Below, in pieces: positions 11,590-22,612 of a stretch of 64,000 nt of DNA. A program made the position numbers and the translations under genes. Positions within the stretch are counted from its first letter, which is position 1, and every line of letters begins with the position of its first letter. Under the pieces are notes generated by a model. That model had not been told where the DNA came from, did not search any database, and was given only the letters and a program-made list of their open reading frames with translations. The stretch is from Blasia pusilla (taxonomy: Eukaryota > Marchantiophyta > Marchantiopsida > Blasiales): the NCBI GenBank assembly GCA_050084515.1, contig CM114275.1:11656001-11720000 (forward strand). The letters are read 5' to 3'.

Positions 11590-14500
11590 ACCAATCGCCC
11601 CCTAGCTAGTGGCTAGGTCCTTCTAACTCCAAATAGCCTACAAAACAAGTCTAAATGCTATGCACATTTTTGGTGCTAAGATCAAGAGGTCGGATGCTAT
11701 GTCGCCCCATCGTAAGTCACATTCCTGCAATCCATAACATCAAGAGTCATCTTGTATCTACCTATCACACCTATGTCCAGCTGGGATAAAGCCAACGTCC
11801 ATGAGGAACCAAGTCAAGAGGCGGCGTCAAACACGACATATGCCATCCTCGAGAACATCCATCACAAACTAGCATCGTGGTTGCGCCTCTAGCAGACCCA
11901 CACAACATGCATCTCAAGCATGCAAGAACAACTGCGAAGCTTGAATCAATCCTTCCATCCACGTTTGGAAGATGATATGTCGCACAATTATGCACATGAT
12001 CTTTCCAAACAGTACCAAAATGACCCTCTAAAACAAGGACTCCTTAAGCTAAAATCTCTCGCACTCATAGAATAGTGCATCCCGCCGTCACATCCAATGT
12101 CGGTGGCTCTCTCTGCTTTAGGTAGACATAAGCGCCAACATGGAATCGCCAAATCCTTGGTCGATAGCCTCCTCCATGCGTAGTCATATACCTCAGAGTA
12201 TTGGGATGCTGAGCGATAGCCAAGTTCTCAAATGCCATAGGCATGACTCTCCAAAAGAGCTCAGCCCGTTGGGAACACGCTCACACCCATACGTTTGGAT
12301 CATCGAGGTCAAGTACCTCAACCACATCTGGTTGAATCAATGATGGTAACTTTGGCTCTCTCCCATAGAGCAAGAAATACGGTAAAAATGATGCCAAGGA
12401 TGCCTTTCAACTGAAGCGGTAACCCATCGCCAACCACGGCAACTATAGGTCCCAATCTCCTAAGTGTCCTCTTTGCAATCCATACTCGCGTAATCCTCTC
12501 TTCACCGTCTGCACAACTCTCTCTACCAAACCATCTACCTCTGGATGATCTTGAGAAGTCGTACAATGATCTATTAGTGCCTAATCATACAAGTCTTGAA
12601 AGTCACCCGTAAACTCAGTACCTTGGTCTGTCAACACCTCTGCTGGTGCGCCAAAATGACTATGCACTCTATCAAGAAATGCATAAGCCGCTCCCTCACT
12701 CAACCTATATGGAAACGCTACCAACTCAATCCACTTGGAGAAGTGCTCCACCATGACCAACACATACCAACTATGGCGTCACGTCAATGGTAAAGGCCTT
12801 GCAAAGTTTAAACTCCAGCAATAACCTAATCCCATGCTCGGTAAAGGATGCAAGTGTGGTGTTAGAGCATTGAACGATGCCCGCACCCTATCACATACAA
12901 TGCATCTAGCTACAAATTGTTGAACATCAATTTTCATACCATGCCACCAATACTGAATCTGAATCAAGCTATATGTATGCTTGACTCTAAAATTCCCTAA
13001 CTCCGTGAGCATGTCTCGCGACTCGTGCTCGCCACGAAGGATGCGGCACCATCCGCACTCGTCCATCCTCCCAAACTCAAAGCATATGCGTCCCCTCACA
13101 CCTGAACCTCATCGCTTGCTGTAGGACTCAATCCCGCTCCCTAGCACCCACCCTACTTACTAAGACATCAGTGCGAACGTACTCCAAGGCCATCTAATCG
13201 TCGTGGATGTCTGCAGTCCCTGTCAACTCCTCACTAGCATGTGAATCTGAGGACTTACCATCCAACCTCCCTCCTGAAGTGGATGCCTCATGATGACCTG
13301 ACATAGCCAATAGACACAAATAGGATGATGTGTGCCAACCCGGCACCATCTCCTCATCACTCACACCATGCCACCGTGCTCCAGTCGCATTGCTCAACCC
13401 GTACGCATCCTTTTTCAGATGTCCTAGGCGATGGATAACCTAAAAATTTTACTCCTGCAACAAGAGTGACCATCTGGAAAGCTTCCCTATAAGCTTGTCA
13501 GACTCCATCAACCATCTGAGTGGTTGATGATCAGCAATGAGCGTGAAAGAGTTCCCAAAAAAATAACATTTGAAATGGGCCACTACCCACACTATAGCTA
13601 AGCACTCCCCCTCATAGGAATTGTACTTATCCTTTGCAGTGTTGTTCAAGCGGCTCGTATATGCCACTACGAACTCCTTCCCCTCATCATCTCTCTGAGT
13701 GAGCACCGCTCCTAACCCCAACATACTCCAGTCCGTATGTAACTGGTATGGACGACCATGCATAGGTCTCCTGAAAAGAGATGAGGACGTCAACATGTCC
13801 TTGAGCTCCTAAAATGCTTGCTCCTGATCATCTTCCCAAAACCACTTATGGTCCAACCTAGTCAGCAAAGTCAGTGCCTTCACAATCGCACTAAAGCCCT
13901 TTCACATACCATCAGTAGTAGTTCGCCAATCCCATGAAAGCTCGAACTCGACTCACATCTATAGGGCAGGGAATGCGCACTATGGCCTCCACCTTCGTCT
14001 GCTGAACTCCAATACCCCCTGGATAAATGGTATGTCCAAGGTACTCCATTTGGTCATGGAAGAACGTGCACTTTCCTAGATGTAACTTCAGCCTATGTAA
14101 CTGCAATCGTCAAAATACCTCCTCCAGATATCTCTCATGCTCCTCAACCGTGGCACTGAATATGATAATGTCATCGATGTAACATCTCGCATGATCCAAA
14201 CTAGCCAAAATCCTATCCATAACTCGCTGAAAACTCGCAGGGGCGTTCTTCAACCCAAATGGTAAGAACCACCACTAGTACAAACAATCCTTCTCAAAAG
14301 GATCTATCCCCCAAAATACTGCCTTCTCACTATCCTCCACTTGGATGGGCAACTGATGATAGCCAGCATAGAGATCCAAACAATTGAAGATCCTTGCATG
14401 CCCCACTACATCAAAGATTTCCTCAAGAGTAGGCATAGCATAGTGAACGACTTTTGTATGCCGATTGATAGGACGATAATCCCCACACATCTGCCTATCG

Positions 14501-14864
14501 GTCCATTGGCCATGCATGTCCTTCTTTGCCGCCATAACTGTGGCAGATGCATACTCTCCAAGCGATCTCTCCACCACTCCAACTTTAGCCAAGTTTTGAC
14601 TCCTACTCTGAATCAAGGCTCGCTCCATATCGGAATACCTCTAGGGTCATCGAAAGATAGGAGAATCACTATCCAACTTGATCCGAATACCTAGACCCTT
14701 CAGTGTACCCAAGTCGTGCATACTATATGCAAAACAGTTCCTGAATCTCCACAAGAAGTATAACACTCATCTCCTCTCCGCTCTAGACAACCTAGGACCA
14801 ATCATCGGCTCCCAAGTCTCTCTCGTGACATCCAGAGAAGAGGAGGGTGGTGGTTGCTAACTAG
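11590..14864 (-). mobile_element. Ty3/gypsy pol with C-terminal PHD finger
   Basis: On the minus strand, reverse transcriptase runs from about 14630 to 13910: CGDYRPINRHT, FNCLDLYAGYHQLPI (motif A Asp), ARCYIDDIIIFS (intact YIDD catalytic pair), KCTFFHDQMEYLGH and the connection FMGLANYY. RNase H follows at 13796-13449 (LHTDWSMLGLGAVLTQRD, SYEGECLAIVW, LIADHQPLRWL). The integrase has its zinc-binding end (CIVCDRVR, 13100-12780), the catalytic core with LTDQGTEF (12763-12581) and a broken C-terminal part (12566-11996). The tail at 11995-11771 encodes a PHD finger. Many stops and frameshifts make it inactive. The family-A LTR at 14865 was inserted upstream of RT and separates this pol from any gag. 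Confidence 0.85.
11771..11995 (-). pseudogene. PHD finger at the end of the gypsy polyprotein
   Basis: The 74-residue frame contains LRCMLCGSARGATTMLVCDG, followed by CSRGWHMSC and LTPPLDLVPHGRW. This is the Cys-x2-Cys, Cys-x2-Cys, His-x2-Cys and Trp spacing of PHD zinc fingers. The expected final Cys pair after GRW reads Tyr and Trp (LYPSW), so the seventh and eighth zinc ligands are lost. It lies directly downstream of the integrase in the same orientation, which supports a chromatin-reading module of the element rather than a captured host exon. PHD fingers usually bind histone H3 tails; a targeting role here is inference. Confidence 0.7.
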
Positions 14865-16358
14865 TGTAATGTACAACTCAAGAGAAAAGATAACCTTTCT
14901 ATCGCAAAGTACTAAGTTTGTTCCCAAGAGACCACTATTTCTTGAGTAAAGAGAGGTTTTATAAAGAATATCTAGAATAAACTCCTTCTTCACTAAAATG
15001 CTTCACTAACTACAACGACATTGTCTTACAAGTCCAAAAGAATAAAAGGTTCTATCCTCTTGGAAAAGACTCTTCTCAAGTGCATACGAAGATTCTTGTA
15101 AATCTGCAATAACAAAGCTCCACGAAGACCTCAAGAATGGTGGATCATCCTACTTTCAGAACTAAATCTGGCATGGTAGGTACTTTTTGTCTAACAACTT
15201 TCCTTCCCTTCTTCCTGATTATCTTCTAGAATTCTGAAACTACAAGACTCGACTCTCATCTATACTACAACCCAATAAGATCCACATTCAATTCCACACC
15301 TCAGAAAGAATGAGAGAAGACTCTTTTTCTACATCAAAGAGTGGAAAGAACTAGAAAAGTATTACAAGCTTCAGAAAGTAAAAGACTCTTTAGCTTGGAT
15401 CATCCCTCAACCAAGCTTCCTACACACTCACCAAGACTGTTGGCAAACTCAAGATATACGGAACAGTATTGAGGAATTCAAGACACAAGGGAATGATCCC
15501 TTCTTCTTCTTATTTACTCTTTAAATAGTCTTTTACAATCCTTGATTGATCTTCCTATTCTAATCTAGATTTGTAACTGCTACTCCTAACCTTCTTGGTT
15601 CAAATTCTCCAACCCTCCACCTTTCCAAGTCGGTTGGTTGCCTTGGCATTTCAGTTCCAATCCCTCTTAACCGCTACGCCGATCCATTTTTGGCTTTCAA
15701 AACCGCCGCGATAGTTCAGTCTTCACAATCTTCGCGCTCTTCACAGACTTTGTAGTCTTTCTCTTCGCGATCCTATCTTCGCATTCTTATCTTTGCGCGA
15801 AGACTCTTGTCCTTCTACCGCCGCAAAGAGTCCTCCTTTTTAATTTCTTTCACTCCGTTGTCTTCAAAACATTTCCTATCTATCTATCCCTATTCTTAAT
15901 ACACTTTTCTGCTTTCTAAAGACTTTTTGAGTTCTTCTTCTGCTTCTTCCTCTTCCTTCTTAGAGTTCTTTGTCTTTGCTCTTGGATCTTTGCTCTTTGT
16001 TCTTTGTACTCGATCTTTGCACAAAGACTATCTCCAGTCTTCTTTACTAAGAAGCTATTTCTCAATCTTCGTCGACCGTCTTTTACAATGTTCTTAGTGC
16101 GGTCTTTTCTTACGAAGCACCAGCGCTTCTTCTTATAACTTCTTTACCCTCTTTTACACAATTCTCACTCTTCCAAGATAGTCCTTAATCTTCTAGCATC
16201 TCTTGTCCTCTCATCAGATTTTTGTTAGTCACTCTTTACACAATTTTGGTAAAGTAAGGCTATTTACTTCCGATATTGAGTCTTTAGTCCTTGCTCAAGG
16301 AAGACTTCTATACAAAACTTGATCTTTTTGTCAAAATTTCAAAAACGTGGGCACTACA
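14865..16358 (-). mobile_element. LTR of retrotransposon family A (3' LTR)
   Basis: On the minus strand it starts TGTAGTGCCC at 16358 and ends ATTACA at 14865, giving about 1.49 kb with TG...CA ends. The base run just before its start, CATTTGAGTGATGGGGTA, is a likely polypurine tract. It closely matches the CACATTTGAGGGGTA before the family-B LTR at 51013. The internal region at 16359-21800 is therefore the body of this element and this is its 3' LTR. Pieces of the same LTR occur at 9062-10145 and 28007-28260. Confidence 0.8.
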
Positions 16359-19300
16359 TACCCCATCACTCAAATGTGAGTTGTCCTGAAAAACACTCTT
16401 CTAGGTCTATTCTATTACTGTAATGTCCCTAAGGACTCCTATCATTTGGTAATTCTACAATTTCTACATCATGAGGAGGTCGGCCATGAATGGTCGAAGG
16501 TCTGTTGACAATATTTTGCATGTTATTCTTCATCCTCTCTCTCCATCCTTCTACAACCTCCAAAGAACCTAAAACTTTGTTCTGCACTCTTACCTTCGAA
16601 GGTACGAAAGGCGCTATGGGCGGTTCTTGGACACACAGTGGATTTGCCACCTCATGCAATACATCAGTATGCTACGCAAACTGTCTCTTCCAATGCTAGT
16701 CGATATATTCCAACGCCTCCGTGATTTGGGCTTCAAAGTTCTGGATTGCCTCGTTGATTAAATCCTGGGCCTCTTCTGGTTATTCGCGTACTTTTGCCCT
16801 AAGTTTCTGATTGGCCTCCAACATTGCAAGCTTCGTTGTGACTTGGCTCCACTGAGATACCAAGTCACTGTTTGTCTATTGTTGATCCCAAATCAGCTTC
16901 CCTTTCTTTGCACTCTCCAACATTGCACTTTGGAAACTAGCCTGGAGAAGATCAATCCACTCTTGTAGTTTCTCCGCGTTCAGCAAAGACTGTTGTAACT
17001 ACGCAAAGAGCTGATATGCTCCATGCTCAATGTCGATGGCCAAGCTCTGCCATTTTTGGATGTTGCGTGCTTCATTTCTTGCTTCTACTAGCTCTGCTTC
17101 TGTTTGGCAAAGAGCCTTCTTCAATTCTCCAATTTTGATTTCTTACGCCCGATTCTGGCGCTCCATTGACTCATTGATCATCTTCTCTATCTGAGTAAGC
17201 CGTAGGTTCCTGAGGACGTTTATGTACTCTTGTACCGGCACGTGGTTGGACAAATTCCCTGACTAGTGGTTCCATGATTTTCAGAAATGAAGTAAAATGT
17301 CTCAAGATTGTGTACATAGGTTGCACCACAAAACTTTCTACAGAATCCAAAGGGACGATCGATGGTTTGACTGTTGCGGTCATGGGTGTTTATGCTGCTT
17401 CCTCCTCCACTTCTTGATGTGGTTTTATTTGAACCCTCTTGGGTCTCGGTACCTCAGGCGATTGTGAGGGCGGCGAGGACGAAGACCCTTCTACTGGCCT
17501 CTGTCTGGTTCTCGGCACACTTTGAGGTATCGCCGCTGGTGTTACCACCGCTACCTCTCTAGAATCCAAAGCAAATGCTTTGGTGGGGTTTGGTCTTCAA
17601 ATTGGACTAGCCGTGATCCACTCCAAAGACTCGTCGAGGGTAATCTCCCCAACTTGTAAATAAAATCGAATTAGGAAGGGAGAGAGATACTATTTCTCCC
17701 CTGGTGTTAACATTGCTATAAATTCGATTACATGGGCCTGTACAAGCCGTGTAGAATATACTCTTGGATCTTCCAGTTGTATATGCATATTCCAAAGAGT
17801 GTAACATTGCTTTACAAGCTTATTACTCATGTAATAGGTCCTACCCGGATTGAACAAGACCTAATACAACTTATAGAATTGCGCAAACATAGGAGGGCTC
17901 AACATCTGCGGCTTGTATCCGGTCTCTCCTAATCGCTCTGCTGTGACGTACCCCAGTTCTTCAAGCTCCTCTTATCGGACAAGAGCGTCACAATCCAGTT
18001 CCTCCTCTAGGGCTGCAGGTAACTCATACGTGACCTGCCACAAGTCGGCGGTCCAATTGTTTGGCTTCGCCCGATACTTGTATCCCTTCTTACCAAATTC
18101 AATCACCCTGGAGCTTGAATGTAGCTCCGTGGGTAACGCCCCAAAAGACTGTGACCAATCTGCTCCAAAGAACTACCACAAAGACCTTTCCTCCAAGGCT
18201 TCGCGTAGTTCACTTGAAATCCCTAATGCTCGATACACCCCGCTTGCATGTGGGGTGTCTGCTTGTTGGGGTCTCCGTGACATCGGAATCCACTAGATTT
18301 GATTTTGGGGCCTCATGTATTGTCCTTCTTGTCTTGATGATCCTGCCTTTTTTTTTGGGGGCCTTTACCTTCCATTTCAACCCCGCAGTTGACTTCTCTT
18401 TTGCCGTGACTGTCTTTGACAAAATCTCCGCCCCCTCAGTTGCTTGTGCCTCACCATCTCCTTCAAAGTACTCCTCGGTATTGAAGATATTTGGGATGTC
18501 CTCCTTGCGAGCAGCTAGCACATGATACTAGTATTGCATTGCTGGGTCGGTGAGCTTATCGGTGTCGTTAAAGTCCAACCACATTGGACAGTTGAGCACT
18601 TCCCAAGGGCTCATCTCGAGGGCCATGTCCATATCGTACATGGAGAATCCTTTGCCATCCGGAGTATTTGCACATAGCTTGAGCGGCGCTGTAAACTTCC
18701 TCCATATTCATGCGTTCACACATGAGGTCAAGAACTTGAACACCATCCTCTACATAGCTCGATGGCATGATGAATCGACAGCTTGATCTTGAAGCTCCTT
18801 CTTCTTTTTGGTGAAGTCCCGTTTCTTCGGGTCGCCAATCTCCTCGTCGACATCCCCGTGTAGCAAAATCCGGTTCTTGAACATTGTCTTGAATCTGGGG
18901 TTCTTTGCCAACTTATCCCGGATGTCATTTAACCACAACTCAAACTCCTCCGCCGATTTGAGGCTAGCCTCCTCGAGAACCGGCTGAATTCTCTATAGGT
19001 TGGCTTGAAGGCATTCAATCATGGACTTTCCCAGCAAGCGCAAGGCATCCCAAAAGGACCACTCTCGTAGCCATTGGGAGATGACTGGGTCCGAAACCCC
19101 TGGGGGATGGTGTGGCAATTTTTTCTCTGTCTCCGTTCCCTCTAGACTGATCTTCATTATTCTGATCCGCTTGAATTCAGAAATCCCTGAAAGGGAAAAC
19201 GGGTGAACTCAATCCAATGACACCTTATCTACATTGCGTGTGTGGGGATCCTTATCCCTCTTTTGCTGCCTCTCGATAATGGCCTTCAACTCTTTGTAGA

Positions 19301-19683
19301 AGTCCGGCCCGAGCTCGGGGTTCAGGATGGCGATGAACCGCTGCATTTTGCTCGCAAGGTAACGGGTGGACGGCGACACCGCAACTTGAATGAACTTGGC
19401 TCTCTCAGAAGCCAAAACATTCCCTCTCCGCTCGAGCTCCAATGTCGTGCTTCTTTATGCCGCCCAGATTTTCGACCAGCAGAGTATTGTAACAACTGCA
19501 TCTTGGGAAATGAATGCGTTGGCCCAAGGCTTCTTTTTGATTTGGGCTCCTTTTGGGAGCATCTCATCCACCAACTCCTCTCCCAGGAATCCCTTGTATT
19601 GCGAAGGGTGAGTTGTAACCACCTTCCTCACTCGGTCGCATTCTTGGATCCACTGATGGGTAACATTCCCTTTGGACACAATG

Positions 19684-20719
19684 CTGCAAACATCAACGAA
19701 GAGTAACAAAATTTTCAACCACAACCCGTTGGTTTATGACGGGTTGGAAGCAGACAAACAAAAAAATAGCTATTTGCAACCCGACAGAGTCTGACGGGTT
19801 GCTCCAAAGGCCTCTTCCGAAAAATCCGACAGAAACCCACGGTTTGCATCTGGGTCTTTGAGGGCTGGGTTACAACCCTTCGGACTCCGTTGGGTTGCAT
19901 CTCGAGTCCAAAAAATTCAAAAATTCAACCCGTCGGTAACCGATGGGTTGCAAAGCCATCCAAACCAAGTTCAGGGTTCTGACTCTAGTTTTTTCACTTG
20001 CAACCCGTCGGAGTCGGACGGGTTGCAAGAGGTCCTTGCTTGTGCAACTCATCAGAGTTCGACAAGTTGTAAGAGGTCCTTGCTTGTGCGACCCATCAGA
20101 GTGCGACGGGTTGCAAATTGTAAAGTGCCGATGGGCTAGTTTGGTTGGCTCTGCAACCCATCGGACTCTGATGGGTTGTATATCTGGTTGAAAGACCACG
20201 GTTTGAGGAGTTTGCAACCCGTCAGAGTCCGACGAGTTGAATGTTCTGTACGGAAGGTCTGGGTTTGCATCGCTTTGCAATCCGTCGGAGATCGACGAGT
20301 TGCACAGACATCCAAAGCAATGCTCATTGCGTAAAGATCATGCAACCCATCGGACTCCGACGGGTTGCATGAAAGCCCACTCAAACCACGCCCTCTCTTG
20401 ACTCAGCAACCTGTCAGACTTCCACCGGTTGCAATGTTGTCCTACTGAGATTGCGGCAATTGAGATTGTGCAACCCGGTGGTCGTTGATGGGTTCCCAAG
20501 AAACACAATAGAGAGCCAAGAGAGTTCCATGGATTGCAAAGACGAGCAGCAAGTTCTTCCTCTCGCAACCCGCCGCAACTATTGTTAACAATGTTAGCTA
20601 TTGAAACCAATTCATTTTCCGGAAGAAAAGTTCAAGGATACTTATGTGTTCATGGAGTGCATTTCCATTTCCACCATGGCCATGTGATTTGGGTAGGGAT
20701 GCAGGACTACCGCCCTTAC
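19684..20719 (-). other. Candidate intron of the family-A ORF containing palindrome array 1
   Basis: On the minus strand a donor-like CTGC|GTAAGG occurs at 20719 and an acceptor-like TTGATGTTTGCAG ends at 19684. Readable coding sequence lies on both sides, while the interval itself holds only palindromic repeats and spacers. Splicing is inferred from these sites alone. Confidence 0.35.
19715..20600. repeat. Palindromic repeat array 1 (about 13 units)
   Basis: Units of ~27 bp with arms near GCAACCCGTCGGA and TCCGACGGGTTGC recur. Well-preserved examples start at 20000, 20153, 20214 and 20342. From 20088 the unit starts are 20088, 20153, 20214, 20277, 20342, 20406 and 20470, a spacing of 61-65 bp. 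The ~37-bp spacers do not resemble one another by eye. Every short reading frame here is just the repeat read in different frames (NPSESDG, QPVRLRRVA). Confidence 0.9.
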
Positions 20720-22127
20720 GCAGAAGTGAGCCTCAAGGGAGTTTGGACGCTCCGCTGCAAACTGCGACCAAGCCTTGAATCAGTGGTTGCTATTCCATAT
20801 GAAGAAGTACAACTTTTGCATCCACTTGTATTGGGTTCCTGCCACTGCCTTCCGGAACTCCACTTCCCTCAGCCTCCAAAAAGCATTGAGACTCTCCAGA
20901 TCTTCCTTTGTTACCAAAGCCTGGGTTCTATGCTCATCATACGGTTGAACATAAAGTGGTGGGAAGCTATCAACGTATGAAGTTGTCGCCACGGATTGCT
21001 TCAACTTGTCAATGTCTTCCTCCGATTGGATTTCTCTTATGTATTCCATCGTTCGGAGTCGGCATAGAGGAATCTTTGGGGCATTTGGACCATCCACCAG
21101 TGCCATCTGCTTCACCACCTTCTAAAATGTCACATAGTCAATTCACATTTTCCTAACGACAGGCACTAATGCAATGCGGAGAGAACTGAAGAACAATGCT
21201 TACCCGCTTAAAAATTGGGTCTGTGTCAAGTCCATGGAGCTAATCTAGAGCCTCATCTGGCAAGTCTACTGGAAACTCTTCAACAGGCTTCTAAGATGCC
21301 GAAGACTCTTCTCCTTCTCTTTACGAGATCTCCATTATCTCAACACTTGGGGTTTTAACAGCTTCCTCGTTGGTCTCTGGAAGCTCGTCGGTATTGGTCT
21401 CCAGCATTGGACCTCATGGATGATACATCCTCCATTTCCACACTCTTGATGGGTCACTAAGAAGGCTCTTCTACAGCGACCGCCTTTTCCTGCCTGGCTT
21501 TTGCAAGTTTGGCTTTCCAGAAGGCGGTGTCTTGCCTCTCCTTCAACTTTATCTCCGCCTCAATGCGTTTCTTCTCGACCTTCTCCACATATGCAAGCAA
21601 TTTTGATTCTCGCTTCTCCTCTTGCTTCGCGAGCTTCTCGAATGCAAGTTTTGCCAATATTTCCTGCTTCCTCATCTCGGTTTCATGCTCGCGCTGCTTA
21701 ATTTCTTCTCGCCGTACACCTGTACAGAAGACAAAGTTCCATGGGACTTAGGCGAGAAGCTCCCAACCTTGCTAGCTTGGCTTTTTATTTTAGTCATCCT
21801 AAAATAAGCGGAGAATCAAACGTTGCACGAGGGGTTTTCACCTGAATCGTCGTTTCCTCTTAAAAGAATCCATTCAACTCAAACCGTCATCACCAACTGT
21901 CGTAATCCCCAAATGAAGAGACAACAACCAACCGTCAAAATGTCTGAGTAACTGGAAAGTCCGTTTTCATAGTTGTGTGAACGGGGGAGCTAAAAGCAGT
22001 GCAGAAAAGTGAAAAGCCTCGAAACTGGTCCTTACATACTTTTAGAGCCGTTGGACTCGACCATTGGTGTCTGATGGGTAATCGGTTGTACGAAGGTGGA
22101 CCGTCATGGTGCAAGTTCCACGTGGTG

Positions 22128-22612
22128 TGCTTGCAACCCGTCAGAGTCCAACAGGTTGCTGGCAGAGATCCCGCCCAATTCCTGAAATACGACGGACCCC
22201 AACGGGTTGCAAGGTGTCGATCCAGCCTAGATCTCGTGCAACCCGTCACAGTCTAACGGGTTGGATGTGGACTCCCTCTAGCCTGTATCTCGTGAAACCC
22301 ATATGACTCCAACAACTTGCACAAGGACCATACAACCTGATTCATGCAACCTGTCGGACTCCAACGGGTTGTAGGAAGACCACGCAGAACATGCCCTGTA
22401 ACCTAGGCACTAAACTTGTGCAAGAATTTTGCAATCCGTCAGACTCCGATGGGTTGTACTGTCCCACCCAAACTTGACTCAACTTGACAAAATGCTTAGG
22501 GCTCATTCCTTAGACATCCCTGGCGACGGTTTCCAACCCGTCGGACTCTGACGGGTTGATCTTTCCCTTGAGTCGATATTCCAACCCGTCCGGCTGCCAT
22601 AGGTTCAAGAAA
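22128..22612. repeat. Palindromic repeat array 2 (about 8 units)
   Basis: Units begin near 22133, 22188, 22239, 22294, 22347, 22431, 22532 and 22581 and share the GCAACCCGTCGGACTCC-type core with arm mismatches. Spacing is irregular, about 50-100 bp. The array lies between the family-A internal region and the 5' end of Mutator-like copy B. The stretch 21811-22127 holds no gene I can identify. Confidence 0.85.

Larger units (their letters stand above)
16359..21810 (-). mobile_element. Internal coding region of the family-A element (no RT seen)
   Basis: A long, repeatedly broken coding region is read on the minus strand. A charged coiled coil lies at 21675-21457 (KLAKQEEKRESKLLAYVEKV). Next is a segment at 21118-20780 (LCRLRTMEYIREIQSEEDI). 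A palindrome array (19.7-20.6 kb), which may be intronic, follows. After it comes VTHQWIQECDRVRKVV (about 19680), faintly like a BRCT repeat, and LNPELGPDFYKELKAIIERQ (about 19320). A lysine-rich, NLS-like stretch KAPKKKGRIIKTRR lies near 18350. A terminal coiled coil with IWDQQ, SDLVSQWSQVTTKLAMLEA and YIDQHWKRQF (17000-16690) then leads into the polypurine tract. The terminal coiled coil is homologous to 50496-50760 of the family-B element. I see no protease, RT or integrase, so the element may be non-autonomous or carry an extra ORF. Function unknown. Confidence 0.5.

Noticed and set aside
19858-20384. Several overlapping ~80-130 residue frames with NPSESDG or QPVRLRRVA repeats
   Set aside because: They are the palindromic DNA repeat read in different frames and strands. 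No start context, codon pattern or domain supports them.
20088-20500. A true CRISPR array
   Set aside because: The repeats are imperfect, fully palindromic and spread through transposons of a nuclear eukaryotic genome, with no cas genes. Only the spacing is CRISPR-like.
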